A stretch of DNA of 64,000 nucleotides, taken from JANQJA01 sp965267485 (GTDB taxonomy: Bacteria; Pseudomonadota; Gammaproteobacteria; Pseudomonadales; Azotimanducaceae). Where the stretch lies: positions 434,001 through 498,000 of the forward strand of contig OZ254080.1 of assembly GCA_965267485.1 (NCBI GenBank), read 5' to 3'. Made by a program: the position numbers and the translations under genes. The notes below the pieces were generated by a model. The model was not told the DNA's origin, made no database searches, and saw only the letters and a list, made by a program, of their open reading frames with translations. This document shows positions 44,723 to 53,364 of the stretch, piece by piece. Position 1 is the stretch's first letter, and every line of letters begins with the position of its first letter.

Positions 44723-45586
44723 ATGAACAAGGGAAGCTGTCTTTGCGGAGACATCCAGTGGCAGGTCGAGGGCCCGCCGAACATGATGATGAACTGCTAT
44801 TGCAGCGTGTGTCGCAAGCTTCACGGCACCGACTTTGTCACCTTCATCGGCTACGGCGCCGACGGTTTCAAATGGCTCGCCGGTGAGGACAAGGTCCGCC
44901 TTTATGCGTCGACCCCGGGTGGTCCCGCCATGCGCGCAAGCTGCCCAAAGTGTGGGTCCAAGGTTGCCGTCGAGATGCCCGACGGCTCGTCTGTGTTCAT
45001 GCCGGCGGGGAACCTCGAGGGCGACATCGACCGGCTTCCGGACTTCAACTGCTTTGTCGGCTCAAAGGCACCGTGGACGGAGATCCCGCCCGGCTCGACA
45101 TCGTTCGAAGGCTTTCCCGACGGCTATGACGGCCCCACGCTCGAAGACCTCGTGCGGCCGCCAGCGACGGCAGCCGCCACGGGTGGAAGCTGCCATTGCG
45201 GCAAGGTGAGTTTCGAGTTCGACATGCCCTTTGAGCGTATGGGCTATTGCCACTGCTCCCTGTGTCGCAAGTCGGTGTCCGGCGCAATGTCGTCCGAGGT
45301 CTTTGTGGAGTCAGAAGACTTCCGCTGGCTGGCGGGCGAGGACAATCTCGAGCGTTACGACCATCCGGATTCCCACTTCTCACTGCACTTCTGCCGGGAT
45401 TGCGGCTCGCTGATGCCGATTCATCTCGGCGATGAGGAAGACCTGTATCTGGTCCCGGCCGGCAGCCTCGACCAGGACCCGGGGATTCGGCCAATGGGTC
45501 ACATCTTTGTGGGTTCAAAGGCGAACTGGGACGAGATCGCGGACGATCTGCCCCGGTTCGAGGAGTGGCCGGCCGAAGCCGGCTGA
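44723..45586 (+). CDS. Tandem-domain GFA-family (glutathione-dependent formaldehyde-activating-like) protein
   Basis: The 287-residue protein contains two GFA domains. The first has SCLCGDIQW, NCYCSVCRK and SCPKCGSK; the second SCHCGKVSF, YCHCSLCRK and FCRDCGSLMP. Each carries the full set of Zn-binding Cys ligands of the Gfa fold. It probably adds to or cleaves small thiol adducts; activity is unknown in most relatives. It is divergent from the alkyl sulfatase and convergent with a deacylase gene 7 bases away. Confidence 0.87.
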   Translation: MNKGSCLCGDIQWQVEGPPNMMMNCYCSVCRKLHGTDFVTFIGYGADGFKWLAGEDKVRLYASTPGGPAMRASCPKCGSKVAVEMPDGSSVFMPAGNLEGDIDRLPDFNCFVGSKAPWTEIPPGSTSFEGFPDGYDGPTLEDLVRPPATAAATGGSCHCGKVSFEFDMPFERMGYCHCSLCRKSVSGAMSSEVFVESEDFRWLAGEDNLERYDHPDSHFSLHFCRDCGSLMPIHLGDEEDLYLVPAGSLDQDPGIRPMGHIFVGSKANWDEIADDLPRFEEWPAEAG

Positions 45587-45593
45587 TCGAGGC

Positions 45594-47309
45594 CTACGCC
45601 GCGACCGCGGGCTTGTCCTGCCGGCCGCGAATCAGTCGGCCCGGCAGCGCGCCGGTCGGCTCGCCGTGCTCGTAGATCACGACGCCACTCACGATCGTCG
45701 CGGTAATGCCGTCTGCGCTCTGCAGCAGGCGTTTGCCGCCGGCAGGGAGGTCGTGAACGATGTGCGGCGTCTTCAGTGCCAGCGCATCGAAGTCGATGAC
45801 GTTGATGTCTGCCTTCATGCCGACTTCGAGCGTGCCGCGATCATGCATTGAGTACAGCTGCGCCGGCTGCGCTGTGAGCATGTTGATGGCCTGCTCGAGA
45901 CCGAAAGCGCCGCGCTCCTTAACCCACTTGGTGAGCACGTACAGGTTCGCGCTGGCATCGCAGATTGTGCCCACATGGGCGCCGCCATCACCGAGCGCGG
46001 CGACGGTGTAGGGGTGCCCCAACAGCTCCGGAATGCATTCATTGAAGTTGGCCGCCGGAATGAACACGAGGTTCTTGCCGCCGTTGCCAAGGAAGTAGTC
46101 GTAGAGCCAGGAGTCCGCAGGCTCGCCTGCCTTCTCGGCCAGCGCCGCAACAGACTCGTCAGGTTGCGGCATGTACTCGATCGGTTCCGCCAGCGGATAC
46201 ATTTTGTCGAGCCGGTTCGCGAAGATCTTCGCGAAGATATGCGGGTTCTCCATCTCCTCAGACAGGATCTGCGCCTTCACCTCGGGCTTCGAGAGTTCGG
46301 CAACGAAAGCCTCGTCGTCCAGCTCGTCGCGCAGCTTGCGGAACGTCGGGCGCGGCGAAAAGATGCTCATCGACGCCGGGTGCCCCATCAGCATGCCAAC
46401 CGGGCGGGACAGTACCTGGCCGCGAATGTCGAGGTTGTCGGCCTGTGCCTGTTCGATGCGGGCAAGTTGCTCCTGCCATTCGGTCGGGCGATTGTCGAGC
46501 TGCAGCAGTGTGAAGGTGCCCTTGGCGCCGGTCTTCTCGGCGGTGTGTCTCAGGATGCTGAACTCTTCGTCGGCATCGTCCCAGTCGGAGATGAGCTGAA
46601 AGACGTTGCCGTTCTCGCCGGACAGTCCTTCGCCGAGTGCCTTGAGCTCGTCGGTCGCTGCCTGGTAGGTCGGCACCGGTACGCCTTTGCTGGTGCGGTG
46701 AACGAGCGTGCGCGATGTCGAGAAGCCAACAGCGCCGGCTTCGAGCCCCTCGCGAACGAGTTGCTTCATCTTCTCGATGTCGTCGGGCATGGCGGGTTCG
46801 CGATTGACGCCGCGTTCACCCATGACGTACACACGAAGCGGGCCGTGTGGCAGCAGCGCCGCAATATCAATGTCACGTTCACGGGCTTCGAGTGCATCGA
46901 GGTACTCCCCGAACGACTCCCAGTTCCAGGGGATGCCTTCGGCCATGGCTGTGCCCGGGATCTCCTCGACGCCCTCCATCAGTTCGATGAGTACGTCGTG
47001 GTCCTCGGGGCGGCAGGGCGCAAAGCCGACGCCGCAGTTACCCATCACGACGGTCGTGGTGCCGAGGTTTGAAGACGGATTCAGGTGGTTGTCCCAGGTG
47101 GCCTGGCCGTCATAGTGCGTGTGCACGTCGATGAATCCGGGGGTCACCAGTTGGCCGTCAGCGTTGATCTCACGCGCCGCACTCCCTGTGAGGCCGGGCT
47201 CCATCGCGGTGATCACACCGCCTTTTACGCCGATATCGCATTCCCGTGCCGGCGCGCCGGTGCCGTCCACGACGCGGCCGCCACGAATTATCAGGTCGAA
47301 ATCACTCAT
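45594..47309 (-). CDS. N-acyl-D-amino-acid deacylase (D-aminoacylase-like amidohydrolase)
   Basis: The 571-residue amidohydrolase hydrolyses N-acyl-D-amino acids or related amides. Metal-site segments are DVHTHYDGQATWDNHL (HxH), MGNCGVGFAPCR (bridging Cys) and a typical C-terminal KADINVIDFDAL. The length is in the usual range of 480-600. It is divergent from the Cys-rich permease gene at 47400, with about 90 bases between. No neighbour indicates the physiological substrate. Confidence 0.87.
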   Translation of the reverse strand: MSDFDLIIRGGRVVDGTGAPARECDIGVKGGVITAMEPGLTGSAAREINADGQLVTPGFIDVHTHYDGQATWDNHLNPSSNLGTTTVVMGNCGVGFAPCRPEDHDVLIELMEGVEEIPGTAMAEGIPWNWESFGEYLDALEARERDIDIAALLPHGPLRVYVMGERGVNREPAMPDDIEKMKQLVREGLEAGAVGFSTSRTLVHRTSKGVPVPTYQAATDELKALGEGLSGENGNVFQLISDWDDADEEFSILRHTAEKTGAKGTFTLLQLDNRPTEWQEQLARIEQAQADNLDIRGQVLSRPVGMLMGHPASMSIFSPRPTFRKLRDELDDEAFVAELSKPEVKAQILSEEMENPHIFAKIFANRLDKMYPLAEPIEYMPQPDESVAALAEKAGEPADSWLYDYFLGNGGKNLVFIPAANFNECIPELLGHPYTVAALGDGGAHVGTICDASANLYVLTKWVKERGAFGLEQAINMLTAQPAQLYSMHDRGTLEVGMKADINVIDFDALALKTPHIVHDLPAGGKRLLQSADGITATIVSGVVIYEHGEPTGALPGRLIRGRQDKPAVAA

Positions 47310-47399
47310 CGCACATCCCTCAACTGAGCCATGATCCAGCGGGTCATGGTAGCACCGGGCTTGACCCTCTAGCGACTCCAGCCTTTAGAGTCCGTTGCC

Positions 47400-48554
47400 A
47401 TGAGTGAATCAACGCTGTCGAAATCCTGCTGTGATGCGCCCGCTGCGCGGTCCGCGCCGGGTTGTTGCGGCAGCGAGCCCCCCGCCGCGGCAGAAACGAA
47501 CTGTTGCGGCAACGAGGTGCCTGCAGCCAATGCACCGCCCTGGCGCCGGGTGGATTGGTTGCTGTGGGCGTCGGTCGGCCTGATTCTCGCGGGCTCTGGC
47601 CTTCACTTCGGCGTTGATGATGCCGTGCTGCCGTCGCCCGTGGCCAAATTTTCGGCGACGGTCGTCGAACTCCTGCACATGATGTGGTGGGGCGTCCTGA
47701 TCGGCATCGCCATGATCGCGGTGATCGGCAAGATTCCCCGGGAGTTTGTCATGGCCGTATTCGGTACCGGGCGCGGGTTCGGCGGATTGTGTCGCGCGGT
47801 GCTCGCCGGCGTACTGCTTGACCTCTGCAACCACGGCATCCTGATGGTCGCGGCGAAGCTCTATGAGCGTGGCGTCAGCTCCGGCCAGGTGGTGGCATTC
47901 CTGGTGGCGAGCCCGTGGAACTCGCTGTCGCTCACGCTGATCCTGGTGGCGCTGATCGGATTGCCCTGGACGGTCGGCTTCGTACTCCTGTCAATGCTGG
48001 TTGCGCTCGTGACCGGCGCCCTCTTCGAGTGGCTGGAGCGGCGGGGAACGTTGCCGCCCAACCCGTCGACGCTCGATCTGCCCGATCACTTCGACTTCTG
48101 GCGTGAGGCAAAGTCTGAACTGCGCAAGGTTGAGCCGACGCCGCGCTGGTTCTGGCAGACGGCAGTGGATGGCGTCAGGGATTCGCGCATGGTGCTGCGC
48201 TGGATCTTCTTCGGCGTCGTGCTGGCCGGCGTGGTACGCGCGGTGATGTCGCCGGACCAGTTCGAATCCTACTTCGGCCCGACCCTGCTTGGGCTGGCCA
48301 TCACGATGGTCTTCGCGACCGTACTCGAAGTCTGCTCGGAGGGCACGGTGCCGATCTCGGCGGACATCCTCAATCACGCCGGCGCGCCCGGGAACAGCTT
48401 CGCGTTCCTGATGACCGGGGTTGCAACTGACTACACCGAAATCATGGTGCTGAGAGAGACGACGGGGGGCTGGAAGATACCGCTGTTCCTGCCGCTTCTG
48501 ACGGTGCCGCAGGTGCTGCTGATTGCCTGGATCATGAACCAGTTCAGCGTCTGA
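47400..48554 (+). CDS. ArsP/DUF318-type permease with Cys-rich N-terminus
   Basis: The 384-residue permease has about eight to ten membrane segments in two halves. They include LLDLCNHGILMVAAKLYERGVSSGQVVAFLVASPWNS and VLEVCSEGTVPISADILNHAGAPGNSFAFLMTGVATDYTE, typical of DUF318/ArsP permeases. The N-terminal 45 residues hold three vicinal Cys pairs (10-11, 22-23, 35-36), likely a thiophilic metal or metalloid sensor. Relatives (SO_0444-type) are described as Cu/Zn efflux transporters; ArsP moves organoarsenicals. The substrate here is not decided. Confidence 0.78.
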   Translation: MSESTLSKSCCDAPAARSAPGCCGSEPPAAAETNCCGNEVPAANAPPWRRVDWLLWASVGLILAGSGLHFGVDDAVLPSPVAKFSATVVELLHMMWWGVLIGIAMIAVIGKIPREFVMAVFGTGRGFGGLCRAVLAGVLLDLCNHGILMVAAKLYERGVSSGQVVAFLVASPWNSLSLTLILVALIGLPWTVGFVLLSMLVALVTGALFEWLERRGTLPPNPSTLDLPDHFDFWREAKSELRKVEPTPRWFWQTAVDGVRDSRMVLRWIFFGVVLAGVVRAVMSPDQFESYFGPTLLGLAITMVFATVLEVCSEGTVPISADILNHAGAPGNSFAFLMTGVATDYTEIMVLRETTGGWKIPLFLPLLTVPQVLLIAWIMNQFSV

Positions 48555-48555
48555 A

Positions 48556-48593
48556 GAAAAAAATGCGGGCCGACTTCCGCATCGCCGGCCCGC
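48556..48593 (-). terminator. Rho-independent terminator of the 111-residue gene
   Basis: Read on the minus strand, an 8-bp stem GCGGGCCG/CGGCCCGC (48565-48572 with 48586-48593) is followed by ATTTTTTT (complement of 48557-48564). It ends the minus-strand gene 48607-48942. It lies just after the stop of the permease gene on the plus strand and could also block read-through from that side. Confidence 0.85.
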
Positions 48594-48606
48594 TCAGGAG
48601 GGTCGG

Positions 48607-48942
48607 TTACCGGATGGCGAGTGCGCCATCTTCGAGTGTATAGGCGCCGCCGCGGATCGTTTCGATACTCGTCACCTCACGGCCATTCGGGGTCGTGGTG
48701 CAGGTTGCCGTCACGGGGCTGCGGGTGTCGTTGGCCCAGACGTGGGCGTTGATGTAGAACTTGCGCGCTTCTGCGCCACGCTCGACGTAGTAGGTGCGTG
48801 AGAACGTCGCGCCCTCGCCGTGGAATTCCTTCTGGAGCCTGTCTTCACAGGCGTTGTAGCCGCGATTGTCGATGTACGAAGACGCGTTGGCCTGTGCAGC
48901 GAAGCCGGCGGCGAGAAAAGCGCAAATGATGAGTTTTTTCAT
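48607..48942 (-). CDS. Small secreted hypothetical protein
   Basis: The 111-residue protein has a signal peptide (1-20, FAAQANA) and a mature domain with one Cys pair (C33 and C81) that could form a disulfide. I do not recognise its family. It reads SSYIDNRGYNACEDRLQKEF and VTATCTTTPNGREVTSIETIRGG. A good terminator follows it. The start is supported by the signal sequence. Confidence 0.68.
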   Translation of the reverse strand: MKKLIICAFLAAGFAAQANASSYIDNRGYNACEDRLQKEFHGEGATFSRTYYVERGAEARKFYINAHVWANDTRSPVTATCTTTPNGREVTSIETIRGGAYTLEDGALAIR

Positions 48943-49078
48943 GTCTAAAGACTCCTCGAGAGTTTCGGTATGGATTCAGGCGTCCTCATCGAGCTCAGGG
49001 TGAGCCATTTTCTGTTCTCGCCTGCCGGGGCTGGCAGGGCCGTTGTCTGTGATGGACAGGGAGAAATATACGGGCCGG

Positions 49079-49105
49079 ACTCTTTTTCTTAAAACGAAAA
49101 AGAGT
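49079..49105. promoter_or_regulatory. Perfect 10-bp inverted repeat upstream of a LysR gene
   Basis: ACTCTTTTTC (49079-49088) and GAAAAAGAGT (49096-49105) form a perfect dyad around 7 bases, 35 bases before the LysR start at 49141. It is A/T-rich, unlike the surrounding GC-rich DNA. It could be an operator or a hairpin in the leader; no terminator T-run follows. Confidence 0.5.
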
Positions 49106-49140
49106 AAAATCTTTATTTCCTGTTTGGAAAAGTGTTACCT

Positions 49141-50046
49141 ATGGCCACACTCCAGGAGTACAAGGCGTTCGTCGCCGTTGTTGATACCGGCTCAGTCAGC
49201 AAGGCTGCTGAACGGCTCTATCGGTCCGCCTCGGCAATCTCCAAACAGCTGGCGAAACTGGAATCGGATCTCGGTGTGCAACTGATCGACAGGACCACGC
49301 AGTCGGTGGTTGTGACGCGCCGGGGTGAGGAGTTCTACGCGCGCTGCAAGTCGATACTGCGAAGCGTCGAGGAAGCCGAGGCCGCGGTGAAATCAGATAT
49401 CGAGTCGACCGCGGGCAGGCTGTCGATCTCTATTTCCGAAGGGCTCGTCAACTCGCGCCTGATGTCGAAGCTCTCGGAGTTTGCAGAAACGTACCCTGAT
49501 ATCCGCTTCAACGTGAGCGTGTCCAACAAGCTCGAAGACCTGCTTGAGAACCAGATTGACTTCGCCTTCCGCGTCGCCCGGGCGACGGATGAAAGGCTCG
49601 TCTCATTCGAGCTGACCCACATGCAGATGGTGGCGGTTGCGGCACCGGCCTATCTCAAGCGCGTGAATCTGCCGGGGACGATGCGGGGTCTTATCGAGGA
49701 GGGGCATGTGATTGTCCCGCTCGATGTCAACGTGCCGCGGGCAGTCGCCGAGCTTGCGCCGGAGCTGGCAAGGGACGCCATCGACCTCGGCAAGTCCCAC
49801 ACGACCAATTCATTTCAGAGCGTCGTGGCGATGGCAAAGGCCGGCCTTGGTGTTGCCATCACCAACGACTTCTCGGTGCAGCAGGAACTCGCTGACGGGG
49901 AACTCGAAAACCTGTTCCCCGGCCGTACCTTTCTCAACAGCGAAGTCCGGCTGGTTTATCGGCGCCGCGAGTTCATGCCCCGGGCGATGGAAGTCTTCAA
50001 GGACTTCATCCGCGAGAAATACGCCCAGGAAGGGGCGGCGGCCTAG
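49141..50046 (+). CDS. LysR-family transcriptional regulator
   Basis: The 301-residue LysR protein has the N-terminal HTH TLQEYKAFVAVVDTGSVSKAAERLYRSASAISKQLAKLESDLGVQL and a type-2 periplasmic-binding effector domain. The ATG at 49141 (MATLQEYK) is preferred over a codon three positions upstream. The two acyl-CoA dehydrogenase genes converge on it and overlap its stop by 4 bases; whether it controls them is unknown. Confidence 0.88.
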   Translation: MATLQEYKAFVAVVDTGSVSKAAERLYRSASAISKQLAKLESDLGVQLIDRTTQSVVVTRRGEEFYARCKSILRSVEEAEAAVKSDIESTAGRLSISISEGLVNSRLMSKLSEFAETYPDIRFNVSVSNKLEDLLENQIDFAFRVARATDERLVSFELTHMQMVAVAAPAYLKRVNLPGTMRGLIEEGHVIVPLDVNVPRAVAELAPELARDAIDLGKSHTTNSFQSVVAMAKAGLGVAITNDFSVQQELADGELENLFPGRTFLNSEVRLVYRRREFMPRAMEVFKDFIREKYAQEGAAA

Positions 50047-51086
50047 ACCGCGAGACCCTGTTCGCGCGCAGCCTCTTCGCGAACGACTTCCGGTGCGCCC
50101 AGCATCTGCCGGTTGTAGCCGATACGCTTGAACCAGTAATGCAGGCCAAGCAGGTCGGTAAAGCCCATGCCGCCGTGCACCTCGGTTGCGGTTTTGGCGA
50201 CGAACTTGCCCACCTCTGCCAGGTGCGCCTTCGTGTGACACACGGTGACGCGCGCTTCTTCGGGCACGTTGTCGAGCGCATGCCCGGCGTACCACACGAG
50301 GGAGCGGCAGGGTTCGACTGAGGCCGTCATCTCTGCGCACATATGCTTGACGGCCTGGAAAGATCCGATGGGACGGTTGAACTGCTCACGTTGCTTTGCA
50401 TAGTCCACCGCGGCATCGAGCATGTGCTGGGCAGCGCCGAGCGTGTCGGCCGCCAGTACCAGTCGGCCAATGTCGAGCGCTGCGAAAAAGGTCTGCTCGT
50501 CCTCTGAAACGAGATCGGCCTTCGCGTCGTTCATCGTGAGCGCACAGGTCGAGCGCGTCCTGTCGATGGTGGTGATGGGCTCAATGTTGACCTCATCACT
50601 GCTAACGAGGCAAAGCTGGCGCGATGGTGTGGCCACCAGATAGCAGTCTGCTGCAGCGTCGGCAACGAAGATGGCACGCCCGCTGAGCTTGCCGCCAGCG
50701 TAGGCGACGCGCCCGTCGGCTCTGGCGCCAATCGCTTCGGAGAATGCGACCCCAACCCGCAGTTTGCCCGCGGCAATCTCGCCGAGCGTGTCGCCGGTGA
50801 GCGCGCGGCTCGCCATTGCGGCACCCAGGAACGGCGTGGGCGCGGCGTGCGCGCCGAGTGCTTCGGCAACGATGGCGGCGTCGAGACTGCCGAGGCCGAC
50901 ACCGCCCTTGTCCTCCGGAATCAGCAGGCCGGGAATGCCGAGCTCAGTGAGGCCCGTCCACAGGGCCGTGTCGTCTGCCTCGCCGGCGGCGACCTTCCTG
51001 ACCTCGTCGAGTGAGGCCGCGTCGTCGAGAAAGCGGCCGAGGCTGTCCTGCAGCAGCGTTTGTTCTTCAGAGAGTCCGAACTGCAT
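50043..51086 (-). CDS. Acyl-CoA dehydrogenase-like subunit (347 residues)
   Basis: This 347-residue flavoprotein starts MQFGLSEEQTLLQDSLGRFL, the acyl-CoA dehydrogenase N-terminal domain, with LIPEDKGGVGLGSLDAAIVAEALG and C-terminal helices (LVWYAGHALDNVPEEARVTVCHTKAHLAEVGKFVAKTATEVHGGMGFTDLLG). It lies 2 bases after the 399-residue dehydrogenase gene. Such short/long FadE pairs form alpha2-beta2 enzymes in steroid side-chain degradation. Whether this pair does so is inference. Confidence 0.88.
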   Translation of the reverse strand: MQFGLSEEQTLLQDSLGRFLDDAASLDEVRKVAAGEADDTALWTGLTELGIPGLLIPEDKGGVGLGSLDAAIVAEALGAHAAPTPFLGAAMASRALTGDTLGEIAAGKLRVGVAFSEAIGARADGRVAYAGGKLSGRAIFVADAAADCYLVATPSRQLCLVSSDEVNIEPITTIDRTRSTCALTMNDAKADLVSEDEQTFFAALDIGRLVLAADTLGAAQHMLDAAVDYAKQREQFNRPIGSFQAVKHMCAEMTASVEPCRSLVWYAGHALDNVPEEARVTVCHTKAHLAEVGKFVAKTATEVHGGMGFTDLLGLHYWFKRIGYNRQMLGAPEVVREEAAREQGLAV

Positions 51087-51088
51087 GG

Positions 51089-52288
51089 TTATGCCTCCTT
51101 GGCCTTGCCGGCTTCGACTTTGGGTTCCTTCGGCATACCGAGCCCGCGTTCCGAAATGATGTTCTTCTGGATCTGCGAGGTGCCGCCGCCGATGATGAGG
51201 CCAAGATAGAACATGTACTGCTGTTGCCAGCTGCCATTGCCCCGGAGATAGTCGCCGGACTCGTAGCTGAGGCCGACCTCGCCCATGATGTCGATCGCGA
51301 GCCCCTCGAGGTCGTGGCGCAGTTCGGTGCCCTGCAGCTTTGTGATCATGCGTGCCAGCGACGCATCCTGCCCCTCGTTGACCCGGGAGGACAGTACCCG
51401 GAGGTCGTTGAATCGCATGGCCATCACGCGACCCTGAATCTGCATCAGCCGGTCGCGATAGATCGGGTTGTCGATCATGCGCTCTCCGCCGAGGGTCTCG
51501 GTCTTCATGAGTTCCACGAGGGCATTGAACCGCGACAGCGTCGCGTTCGGGTCGGCGAGGGAGTCGCGTTCGTGGCCGAGAATCGCGTTGGCGACGAGCC
51601 AGCCCTGCCCGCGCTTGCCGACGATCTGGTCCTTCGGAACGCGCACGTCGGTAAAGAACACCTCATTGAAGTTGGCGTTGCCGGTCATGTCGACCAGTGG
51701 GCGGACCTCGATGCCGGGCGTGTTCATCTGGAACAGCAGGAACGAGATGCCCTGATGTTTGGGCGCCTCCGGCTCGGTGCGAACGAGGCAGAAGATCCAG
51801 TCGGCCAGATGCGCGGTGCTGGTCCAGATTTTCTGGCCATTGATGACCCACTCGTCACCGTCGAGGACGGCGCTCGTCTTGAGACTTGCGAGGTCGCTGC
51901 CGGCACCGGGCTCCGAGTAGCCCTGACACCAGATGAGGTCGCCATGCAGGGTCGGCTTGATGAACTGCTTCTTCTGCGATTCGGTGCCCATCTCAAGCAG
52001 GGTGGGGACCAGCATCGAGATGCCCTGACCGCCCATGCCGCCGGGGACCTGCGCCTTCGCGAACTCCTCGCCGATGATGCGTGCCTTCAGGATGTCGGGC
52101 TCAGCGCCGAAACCGCCGTACTCCTTGGGTATGGTGCGCGCGGTGTAGCCGTGTTCGATCAGGAGCTTCTGCCACGCCTTGGCGTCAGCCCCGCGGCCGC
52201 GGCCCGGTGCCTGGTCGCGATAGGTCTCGATGAAACTCTTAACTTCGGTACGAAACTGTTCGTACTCGGCGCCAAAGGATAGGTCCAT
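51089..52288 (-). CDS. Acyl-CoA dehydrogenase (399 residues)
   Basis: The 399-residue enzyme has the substrate and FAD motifs WCQGYSEPGAGSDLASLKT and VINGQKIWTSTAHLADWIFCLVRT, typical of FadE-type dehydrogenases that desaturate an acyl-CoA thioester at alpha-beta. The ATG at 52288 (MDLSFGAEYEQF) is chosen; ten more codons are open upstream. It is the first gene of a pair with the 347-residue protein, probably forming one enzyme. Confidence 0.92.
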   Translation of the reverse strand: MDLSFGAEYEQFRTEVKSFIETYRDQAPGRGRGADAKAWQKLLIEHGYTARTIPKEYGGFGAEPDILKARIIGEEFAKAQVPGGMGGQGISMLVPTLLEMGTESQKKQFIKPTLHGDLIWCQGYSEPGAGSDLASLKTSAVLDGDEWVINGQKIWTSTAHLADWIFCLVRTEPEAPKHQGISFLLFQMNTPGIEVRPLVDMTGNANFNEVFFTDVRVPKDQIVGKRGQGWLVANAILGHERDSLADPNATLSRFNALVELMKTETLGGERMIDNPIYRDRLMQIQGRVMAMRFNDLRVLSSRVNEGQDASLARMITKLQGTELRHDLEGLAIDIMGEVGLSYESGDYLRGNGSWQQQYMFYLGLIIGGGTSQIQKNIISERGLGMPKEPKVEAGKAKEA

Positions 52289-52368
52289 GGTGACTCGGTC
52301 ATGCTGTGTGGGAGTCACCGACTATATAAAGTGCGCCGCCGCGAGCCAACACCCGGCAGCAGCCCCCG

Positions 52369-52695
52369 CTAGCGCCGGCGCATGCGCTCCATCTTGAGCG
52401 AGTAGGTGGTCATCGCCTCGTTCAGCTTGTTGATCAGCCGAATGCGCTCGTCAGGGTCGTCACAGGCCTTGATGGCTTCCTTGAGTTCGCCGATGTTGCG
52501 CTTGATGTCGATTTCAGCCGGTGCAATGCCGGCGCTCTTGAGAATGCTGTAGGACATGCGGAGTTCCTCGGGTGTACGCTGCCACTCCGACAGGTCGAGC
52601 GGCTTGCCCTTGCCCGGCAGGTTGTCGAACTCACCCGCCTCCATGGCATTCCGGATTTTCTCTTCCACGAGGTTGTAGATCCGCATGAACGCCAT
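52369..52695 (-). CDS. DUF1992 (DnaJ-homologue C28-like) protein
   Basis: The 108-residue protein contains NLVEEKIRNAMEAGEFDNLPGKGKPLDLSEWQRTPEELRMSYSILKSAGIAPAEI, the conserved DUF1992 sequence (also in DNAJC28). It is cytoplasmic and helical, with unknown role. The ATG at 52695 is preferred; an internal ATG at 52686 is possible. It is divergent from a peroxiredoxin gene 93 bases away. Confidence 0.85.
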   Translation of the reverse strand: MAFMRIYNLVEEKIRNAMEAGEFDNLPGKGKPLDLSEWQRTPEELRMSYSILKSAGIAPAEIDIKRNIGELKEAIKACDDPDERIRLINKLNEAMTTYSLKMERMRRR

Positions 52696-52788
52696 AGTAC
52701 CCCGAGCTTGCCCGACTTGCACTGCCCGGGACTTCGGGAGAGACTTCGCGGACGATTCAACTCAGGTTCAAGTTACAGGAGCATTGTG

Positions 52789-53268
52789 ATGGCAGTTCAG
52801 GTAGGAGACAGCATTCCGGAAGCGACGCTGAAGGTCATGGGAGAGAAGGGCCCGCAGGATGTCACGACCGCCGAGATGTTCGGCGGCAAGAAGGTCGTCA
52901 TGTTCGCCGTGCCCGGTGCATTCACGCCGACCTGTAGCGCCGCGCATCTGCCCGGCTACGTGGTCAATGCCGACAAGATCAAGGAGAAGGGTGTCGATGC
53001 GGTCGTCTGCCTGTCGGTCAACGACGCGTTCGTCATGGACGCCTGGGGCAAGAGCGCCAACGCCGAGGAACTGGTGATGGCTGCCGATGGCAACGGCGAT
53101 TTCACGCGTGCCATGGGTCTCGAGATGGACGGCTCGGGCTTCGGGCTCGGTCTGCGTTCCCAGCGTTACGCGCTGATTGCCGAAGATGGCAAGATCACCG
53201 CGCTGAACGTCGAGGCGCCAGGCAAGTTCGAGGTGAGCTCGGCTGAAGCGATCATGGAGAAGCTCTGA
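52789..53268 (+). CDS. Peroxiredoxin (Prx5 family)
   Basis: The 159-residue peroxiredoxin reduces peroxides by a peroxidatic Cys: AVPGAFTPTCSAAHLPGYV holds the PxxxT/SxxC motif, with the Cys at about residue 49. The conserved DAFVMDAWGK segment of Prx5-type enzymes is present. The ATG at 52789 follows ACAGGAG. Two hairpins follow the gene, the second a terminator. Confidence 0.93.
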   Translation: MAVQVGDSIPEATLKVMGEKGPQDVTTAEMFGGKKVVMFAVPGAFTPTCSAAHLPGYVVNADKIKEKGVDAVVCLSVNDAFVMDAWGKSANAEELVMAADGNGDFTRAMGLEMDGSGFGLGLRSQRYALIAEDGKITALNVEAPGKFEVSSAEAIMEKL

Positions 53269-53281
53269 TACGGATAACTGA

Positions 53282-53302
53282 GGGGCATTCCCGCAATGCC
53301 CC
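53282..53302 (+). other. Hairpin after peroxiredoxin gene
   Basis: GGGGCATT (53282-53289) pairs with AATGCCCC (53295-53302) around CCCGC. It has no T-run and shares the GCATT/AATGC theme with the hairpin that follows at 53337. It may stabilise the peroxiredoxin mRNA end. Confidence 0.45.
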
Positions 53303-53336
53303 CATGTCATTAGTCGGCGCCTCGCGCCGCCGCTAG

Positions 53337-53364
53337 AATGCCCGCTTTCCCGCGGGCATTTTTT
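53337..53364 (+). terminator. Rho-independent terminator running into the EamA gene start
   Basis: A 9-bp stem AATGCCCGC/GCGGGCATT (53337-53345 and 53352-53360) is followed by TTTT (53361-53364). It ends immediately before the ATG of the permease gene (53365). It terminates the peroxiredoxin transcript, but would also sit in the leader of the permease gene if transcription starts upstream. Confidence 0.8.

Noticed and set aside
45975..47072. Plus-strand ORF of 365 residues over the D-aminoacylase gene
   Set aside because: Antisense shadow; the minus-strand protein has clear amidohydrolase motifs.
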